The notes under the pieces are model-generated. The model was given only the letters and a program-made list of their open reading frames with translations, searched no databases and was not told the DNA's origin. A program made the translations under genes and the position numbers. From Smithellaceae bacterium (lineage in GTDB: Bacteria; Desulfobacterota; Syntrophia; Syntrophales; Smithellaceae), in contig JAQVLL010000049.1 in the NCBI GenBank assembly GCA_028704195.1, positions 1-9,606 of the forward strand: 9,606 nt of DNA, in the 5' to 3' direction. Positions 6,052 through 9,606 of the stretch are shown here, one piece after another (the stretch's first letter is position 1; every line of letters starts with the position of its first letter).

Positions 6052-8151
6052 ATGAATACAACATCGAAACAATTTTATGTCGTGATCATGATGATTTTGT
6101 TCGCCGGATTGTTCATCGCCTGCGGAGGCGCGGATGAAAGAAAAGCGAAGTTTTTTGAAAAGGGAAAGGCCCTGTACGAGAAGGGCGATTATGTCAAGGC
6201 CCGGCTGGAGTTCAAGAACGCACTGCAGATCGACCCCAAGTATGCCGAAGGCTTTTACATGCTGGGAATGACTGCGTTGAAAACAGGGGATTTAAAACAG
6301 GCATATGCCGGTTTCTCCAAGGCGGTTGAGCTCGCTCCGGACAATATGGACGCTCATCTTCAGCTTGGACAGATTTTTCTCGCCGGAAAAGTTCCCGAGA
6401 AAGCCATGGAAAAGGCTGAACTGGTCCTTGAAGCACAACCGGACAACACGGAAGCAATGAAATTAAAGGGGGCGACCCTGCTGGCTCAAAAAGAGACGGA
6501 CAAGGCCATAGCGCTGCTGAATGGAATGATTCAAAAAGGGGTAAAAAAGCCTGAAATATTTCTGATGCTTTCTACGGCTTATGACTTAAAAAAAGATGGC
6601 TCGGCGGTCGAAAACGTATTAAAACAGGGTATTGATGCAAATCCCGGCGCCTTGACCCTGTACGGTTCCCTGGCCAATTTTTATGGAACAAAAAAACAGT
6701 TCGACAAGGCCGAAACGATCGTTCGGAAATTGGTTGACCTGGAGCCAGAAAACGTCGCGCACCGGTTTGCTCTCGCGAGCCTTCTGTGGGATACGGGCCG
6801 GAAAGAGCAGGCCGATGGACTCATAAAAGCGATTATCGAATCTGAATCTGGCAGCGAAGAGAATCCATTGATGGCTGCCCGGTTTTACGTAGCCAAGGGG
6901 CAGTTTCAGAAAGCGGAACAGATTCTCAAGGAAGGCATTCAAAAACACGAAAAAAGCTTCCAGGTTCGATTTATGCTGAGCGATCTGTATCTCAACCTGA
7001 AAGACCCAGCCAGGGCGGTGGAAACCCTTCGGCAATGTCTGGCGCTGGATGATGACCCGGCAAGCCCCATGATCCTGAAGGCCAAAAACACCCTTGCCAA
7101 TGTGTACTTGATGACCCGGGACATTGAGGCAGCCGAAAAGCTGACGGACGAGGTACTTGCGGAGAGCCCCAAAAGCATAGAGGCCCACTACTCCAAAGGG
7201 CAGATTTTTCTGCTAAAAAGAAACGGCGTTGACGCGGTTGCTGAATTTCGAACCGTTGTGACGGAACACCCGCAGTTCATTCCGGCGTATCTTCGACTGG
7301 CGGAAGCCCATGTGATGAACCAGGAGCTGGAGCTGGCCCTGGACACGCTTCAGAACGCCCTGAAGACCGCTCCGGAGTCGCGGGAGGTCATCATCGCCCT
7401 GTGTCGGGTCTATGTTATGAAAAAGGACTATAAACAGTCGGAATCTTTGTTGAAAAAGGTTATTGAAAACCATCCAGGGGATGAGTTTGCCTTCAATCTG
7501 CTGGGAGAGGTTTACATTTTTCAGAAAAATTACACCCAGGCTGAGAATGCCTTTCAAAAGGCCGTTGACATACGGTCTCAGTGGCCGGTGCCGAACAACA
7601 ATCTGGCAAGGCTCTATCTGATTCAGGGCAAAAAGCAGGAGGCGGTGGCAAAATTCGAGTCATCCTTGAGGAACAACCCCAGAAATCCGGCGGCCTATTT
7701 ATCCCTGGGATATATTTATCAGCAAAGCGGGGAGGTCCAAAAGGCCATTGAAACTTATGAAAAGGCACTTGAAAACAACCCGAACCTTTGGGTGGCGGCC
7801 AATAATCTGGCTGTATTGCTCAGCGAAAAGAAATACGCCAACGAAGATCTTAAAAAAGCTTTTGAGCTGGCCAAAAGAGCTCACGCCCTTCGTTCCGATG
7901 AACCGTCCGTTCAGGACACCTTGGGGTGGGTCTACTATAAAATGGACGAAATGAACCAATCGCTTGCCCTTTTGGAAGAAGCGCTTGCAGGTGAACCTGA
8001 AAATCCCATTTTTAACTATCACGCGGGAATGGCGCTTTATAAAAGCAAAAGACCGGATGATGCCAGAGAAAAGTTGTCCAGAGCGCTGGAGAGTCGGGAG
8101 GATTTTGAGGGAAGAGCGGAAGCCGAGGAGATTCTCAGGAGTTTGGATTGA
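6052..8151 (+). CDS. prsT: TPR-repeat lipoprotein, PrsT-like (exosortase/PEP-CTERM system)
   Basis: From ATG 6052 the protein has 699 residues. A basic/hydrophobic signal (residues 6-23) ends in LFIAC, a lipobox-like motif with Cys24. This predicts a lipid-anchored protein facing the periplasm; Gly25 rather than Asp fits outer-membrane sorting. The rest is almost entirely tetratricopeptide repeats, roughly 19 units by eye. Examples are GKALYEKGDYVKARLEFKNA, LGYIYQQSGEVQKAIETYEK and LGWVYYKMDEMNQSLALLEE. TPR lipoproteins of this design accompany exosortase loci and are thought to scaffold export or assembly of the polysaccharide and sorted proteins. The C-terminal LGWVYYK repeat is typical. 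It seems shorter than the longest family members (near 900 residues, from memory), so some repeats may be missing. It lies between the initiating transferase and the export protein. The TPR lipoprotein call is firm; the PrsT assignment rests on context and resemblance. Confidence 0.88.
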   Translation: MNTTSKQFYVVIMMILFAGLFIACGGADERKAKFFEKGKALYEKGDYVKARLEFKNALQIDPKYAEGFYMLGMTALKTGDLKQAYAGFSKAVELAPDNMDAHLQLGQIFLAGKVPEKAMEKAELVLEAQPDNTEAMKLKGATLLAQKETDKAIALLNGMIQKGVKKPEIFLMLSTAYDLKKDGSAVENVLKQGIDANPGALTLYGSLANFYGTKKQFDKAETIVRKLVDLEPENVAHRFALASLLWDTGRKEQADGLIKAIIESESGSEENPLMAARFYVAKGQFQKAEQILKEGIQKHEKSFQVRFMLSDLYLNLKDPARAVETLRQCLALDDDPASPMILKAKNTLANVYLMTRDIEAAEKLTDEVLAESPKSIEAHYSKGQIFLLKRNGVDAVAEFRTVVTEHPQFIPAYLRLAEAHVMNQELELALDTLQNALKTAPESREVIIALCRVYVMKKDYKQSESLLKKVIENHPGDEFAFNLLGEVYIFQKNYTQAENAFQKAVDIRSQWPVPNNNLARLYLIQGKKQEAVAKFESSLRNNPRNPAAYLSLGYIYQQSGEVQKAIETYEKALENNPNLWVAANNLAVLLSEKKYANEDLKKAFELAKRAHALRSDEPSVQDTLGWVYYKMDEMNQSLALLEEALAGEPENPIFNYHAGMALYKSKRPDDAREKLSRALESREDFEGRAEAEEILRSLD

Positions 8152-8159
8152 GCTCGAAT

Positions 8160-8223
8160 CGATGGCTTTGAGCAGTTAGCTTTCAGCTTTTACCCTATCT
8201 CTAATCCTTCAATCCTTAATTCC
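8160..8223 (-). repeat. CTCAAAG/CTGAAAG repeat, reverse orientation, before the export gene
   Basis: On the minus strand it reads GGAATTAAGGATTGAAGG, then AAAAGCTGAAAGC and GCTCAAAGCC. Bases 8206-8218 are the exact reverse complement of 9044-9056 (13 nt). It fills the 88-base gap between the TPR lipoprotein and export genes. Confidence 0.8.
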
Positions 8224-8239
8224 ACAATGGAGGAAATTT

Positions 8240-8815
8240 ATGCGAAGTTATAGAATGTTCGTGCTCGTGTTGATGGTACTGGCTGCGACAACCCCCCTGT
8301 ATGCAGGGGACCAGGAACCGGCGCCGGGAACAGCGGATTATATCATCGGACCGGGTGATGTGCTGTTGATTTCGGTCTGGAACAACGAAGCGTTGACAAG
8401 GCCGGTGACGGTCCTGCCGGACGGTAAGATTCACTTTCCTTTGATCAAAGAGGTCGTTGCGGGCGGAAAGACTCTGTCGGTTCTTGAAAAGGAGCTGGAT
8501 CAGAAAATCGCCGCGTTCGTGCCCGACCCGAATCTGTCCGTGATGGTTCAACAAGTGAACAGCGTGCTGATCTATGTGGTCGGCAAGGTCAACCAGCCCG
8601 GCCGGTTTGTGCTCAATACAAACGTCAACGTTCTGCAGTCCATCGCCACAGCAGGCGGGCTCAACCCGTTTGCCAAGAGTAACAAGATCAGAATTTTCCG
8701 GGAAACCAACGGAAATACCCGAATGCTGCCCTTTGAATACGACCGCGTCGTGCAGGGGGAGAATCTGGAGCAGAATATACGGCTGGAGAGAGGGGATGTG
8801 GTGGTGGTGCCGTGA
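8240..8815 (+). CDS. Periplasmic/outer-membrane polysaccharide export protein (Wza-like, short exosortase-locus type)
   Basis: This 191-residue protein starts at ATG 8240 with GGAGG (8229-8233) six bases upstream. A classical signal peptide (about 1-22, ending PLYA before GDQEP) has no lipobox. The polysaccharide-export domain (about 32-107) shows DYIIGPGDVLLISVWNNEAL, LPDGKIHFPLI and FVPDPNLSVMVQQ. One SLBB-type domain follows (about 110-165) with VVGKVNQPGRF and LQSIATAGGLNPFAKSN. The protein ends in ERGDVVVVP. It lacks the extra SLBB domains and the C-terminal amphipathic helix that form the outer-membrane pore in E. coli Wza. It matches the shorter class found in exosortase clusters, which probably relies on a separate outer-membrane barrel. 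The partial beta-barrel gene downstream is the natural partner; that pairing is inferred. Inverted copies of the local repeat flank the gene. Confidence 0.93.
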   Translation: MRSYRMFVLVLMVLAATTPLYAGDQEPAPGTADYIIGPGDVLLISVWNNEALTRPVTVLPDGKIHFPLIKEVVAGGKTLSVLEKELDQKIAAFVPDPNLSVMVQQVNSVLIYVVGKVNQPGRFVLNTNVNVLQSIATAGGLNPFAKSNKIRIFRETNGNTRMLPFEYDRVVQGENLEQNIRLERGDVVVVP

Positions 8816-8875
8816 AAAAGTGAGCTAAAGTTGGAAGGAAATTAATCCGTAATCCCGACTTCTTGGAGTGAGCCT

Positions 8876-8932
8876 GTGGATAACAAGGAGTTTTCGCGCA
8901 GGCTGGGGGAGAGAACTCGAAAGCAGGATTGA
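8876..8932 (+). pseudogene. Second four-helix-bundle gene remnant (first 18 codons)
   Basis: A GTG start with GGAG (8865-8868) seven bases upstream opens VDNKEFSRRLGERTRKQD and then TGA (8930-8932). The stretch (M/V)DNKEFSR.L.ERTRK is the characteristic beginning of another four-helix-bundle subgroup, which normally continues into FA.RIIRL and later SGTSIGANYREA for about 120 residues. Homology is lost after Arg-Lys, where unrelated sequence and then a repeat block begin. This is a different subgroup from the remnant at 4270-4401. It lies in the 292-base gap between the export and beta-barrel genes. The match is short and from memory, so confidence is moderate. Confidence 0.5.
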
Positions 8933-8940
8933 AACTTTAG

Positions 8941-9100
8941 TTCACTCGAAACTATTGAATGGCTGAGGGCTGAACCCTGAAAGAGAAGGACTGAGGGATG
9001 AGGGCTGAAATCCGAGGGTGCAGAAGCTCAAAGCTGAAAGGAATAAGGATTGAAGGCTTAAGAAAAATGACAGAATTTATTCACTCGAAACTTTTAATGG
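8941..9100 (+). repeat. Repeat block bounded by a direct repeat
   Basis: TTCACTCGAAACT occurs at 8941-8953 and 9080-9092. The similarity continues with an ATTGAATGG versus TTTAATGG tail (to 8962 and 9100). Between them lies a forward copy of the local repeat: GGCTGAGGGCTGAA (8961-8974), the 20-mer shared with 5952-5971 (8976-8995), GAAGCTCAAAGCTGAAAG (9023-9040), and TAAGGATTGAAGG (9044-9056). The direct repeat could be a target duplication or a slippage product. The bases between the export gene and this block hold only the second four-helix remnant. Confidence 0.75.
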
Positions 9101-9107
9101 GTATTTT

Positions 9108-9606
9108 ATGAAAACAACAACCAAATGCATATTGGCAATAGTGGCGCTGGCAATGATGCTTCCCGCTGGAGCTTTTGGGGATGATTTCCAACTAATACCC
9201 TCTCTGACGGTTCGCGGGGAATACAATGACAACATATTCGGCAGCGCCAATGACGAGGAGTCAGATTTTATCACCACTGTTTCGCCGGGCCTTGAGCTGA
9301 TCGAGAGCACCCAGCGGCTTGATTTGAGAGCCGCCGCAAAGATTTCTCCGTTTTTTTACGCGGATAACAGCGACTGGAACGATGTCGATCAGAACTATAA
9401 GGGAAACCTCGGCTACCGGATCAGCGAATTGACGCGCATCCACGCGAATGCAGCTTACGATGTCAGCAACCGGCCGGACCGGGACCTCGAAACCACGGGC
9501 CTGGTGTATTCTAATGACCGGCGGGACCGGCAGGATTATGGTTTGGGGTTTGACCACTCCCTGTCGGTAAAAACGGCCCTGGGTTTTTCATGCGTATATT
9601 TCCAGG
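9108..9606 (+). CDS. Outer-membrane beta-barrel protein, N-terminal part (runs off window)
   Basis: The ATG at 9108 opens a frame that stays open to the window end (166 complete residues, no stop). Residues 1-24 form a signal peptide ending AFG before DDFQLIP. The mature start, LTVRGEYNDNIFGSANDEESDFITTVSPGLEL, is typical of the BBP2-type putative porins: a first beta strand with a DNI motif, then a loop and a strand with SPGLEL. Alternating polar and hydrophobic strands follow, such as RLDLRAAAKISPFFYA and RIHANAAYDVSNRP, as expected for a barrel. Exosortase loci commonly carry such an outer-membrane protein beside the export gene. A role as the outer-membrane conduit or scaffold for the polysaccharide is inferred. 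The ribosome binding site is weak (AATGGG about six bases upstream) and lies in the right copy of the direct repeat. The family call is good; the total length is unknown. Confidence 0.8.
   Translation, partial: MKTTTKCILAIVALAMMLPAGAFGDDFQLIPSLTVRGEYNDNIFGSANDEESDFITTVSPGLELIESTQRLDLRAAAKISPFFYADNSDWNDVDQNYKGNLGYRISELTRIHANAAYDVSNRPDRDLETTGLVYSNDRRDRQDYGLGFDHSLSVKTALGFSCVYFQ

Noticed and set aside
6619..7188. Minus-strand open frame opposite the TPR lipoprotein
   Set aside because: The plus-strand TPR repeats are unmistakable here, and the antisense translation has no motif or ribosome binding site support.
8961..8974. Sigma-54 promoter, considered because exosortase loci can be under PrsK/PrsR-type control
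   Set aside because: The TGGC is not followed by a proper spacing and TTGC-type -12 element; it is part of the GGCTGAGGGCTGA repeat. No good -24/-12 site was seen in the other gaps I examined.
9050..9080. Sigma-70 promoter before the beta-barrel gene (TTGAAG at 9050-9055)
   Set aside because: No convincing -10 element occurs at proper spacing, and the -35-like hexamer belongs to the repeat family.

Overview
The window is a one-directional (+ strand) exopolysaccharide / exosortase (PEP-CTERM-type) locus from a Gram-negative bacterium. Lipoprotein, outer-membrane export and beta-barrel genes show the Gram-negative envelope. The gene set (fused exosortase-EpsI, PrsT-like TPR lipoprotein, short Wza-like export protein) and the CTCAAAG / GGGCTGAG-type intergenic repeats suggest a sulfate-reducer-like deltaproteobacterium (Desulfobacterota). 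That placement is an inference from gene content and style, not a proven assignment.

Layout. 1-630: 3' end of a helical, six-hairpin-like protein often seen in polysaccharide clusters. 669-1418: WecG/TagA/CpsF-family glycosyltransferase. 1420-2532: WecB-type UDP-GlcNAc 2-epimerase, one base after the previous stop and visibly richer in A+T. 2606-4234: an exosortase fused to an EpsI domain (XrtD-like), with the Cys/Arg/His triad present. 4270-4401: a 43-residue remnant of a four-helix-bundle (S23/IVP-type) protein flanked by inverted repeats. 4472-5878: polyprenyl-phosphate sugar-1-phosphate transferase that would start glycan assembly. 6052-8151: PrsT-like TPR lipoprotein. 8240-8815: periplasmic/outer-membrane polysaccharide export protein. 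8876-8932: a second, different four-helix-bundle remnant of 18 codons. 9108-end: 5' part of an outer-membrane beta-barrel protein.

How they fit together. The sugar transferase would load the first sugar-phosphate onto undecaprenyl phosphate. The epimerase would supply UDP-ManNAc and the WecG/TagA enzyme would add it as the second sugar. The Wza-like protein, the TPR lipoprotein and the beta-barrel would belong to the export and secretion apparatus. The exosortase would process proteins with a C-terminal sorting signal whose display is coupled to this polysaccharide. No sorting-signal substrate gene is in the window.

The least ordinary part is the repeat family that occupies every gap from the exosortase onward but none upstream of it. 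One copy lies inside the exosortase ORF, where it encodes the charged linker between the two domains. Repeat blocks alternate in orientation around the sugar transferase and export genes. Two unrelated four-helix-bundle gene starts, each with a ribosome binding site, are cut off beside repeats. The epimerase also carries a Lys where the family has a conserved catalytic-region Glu.
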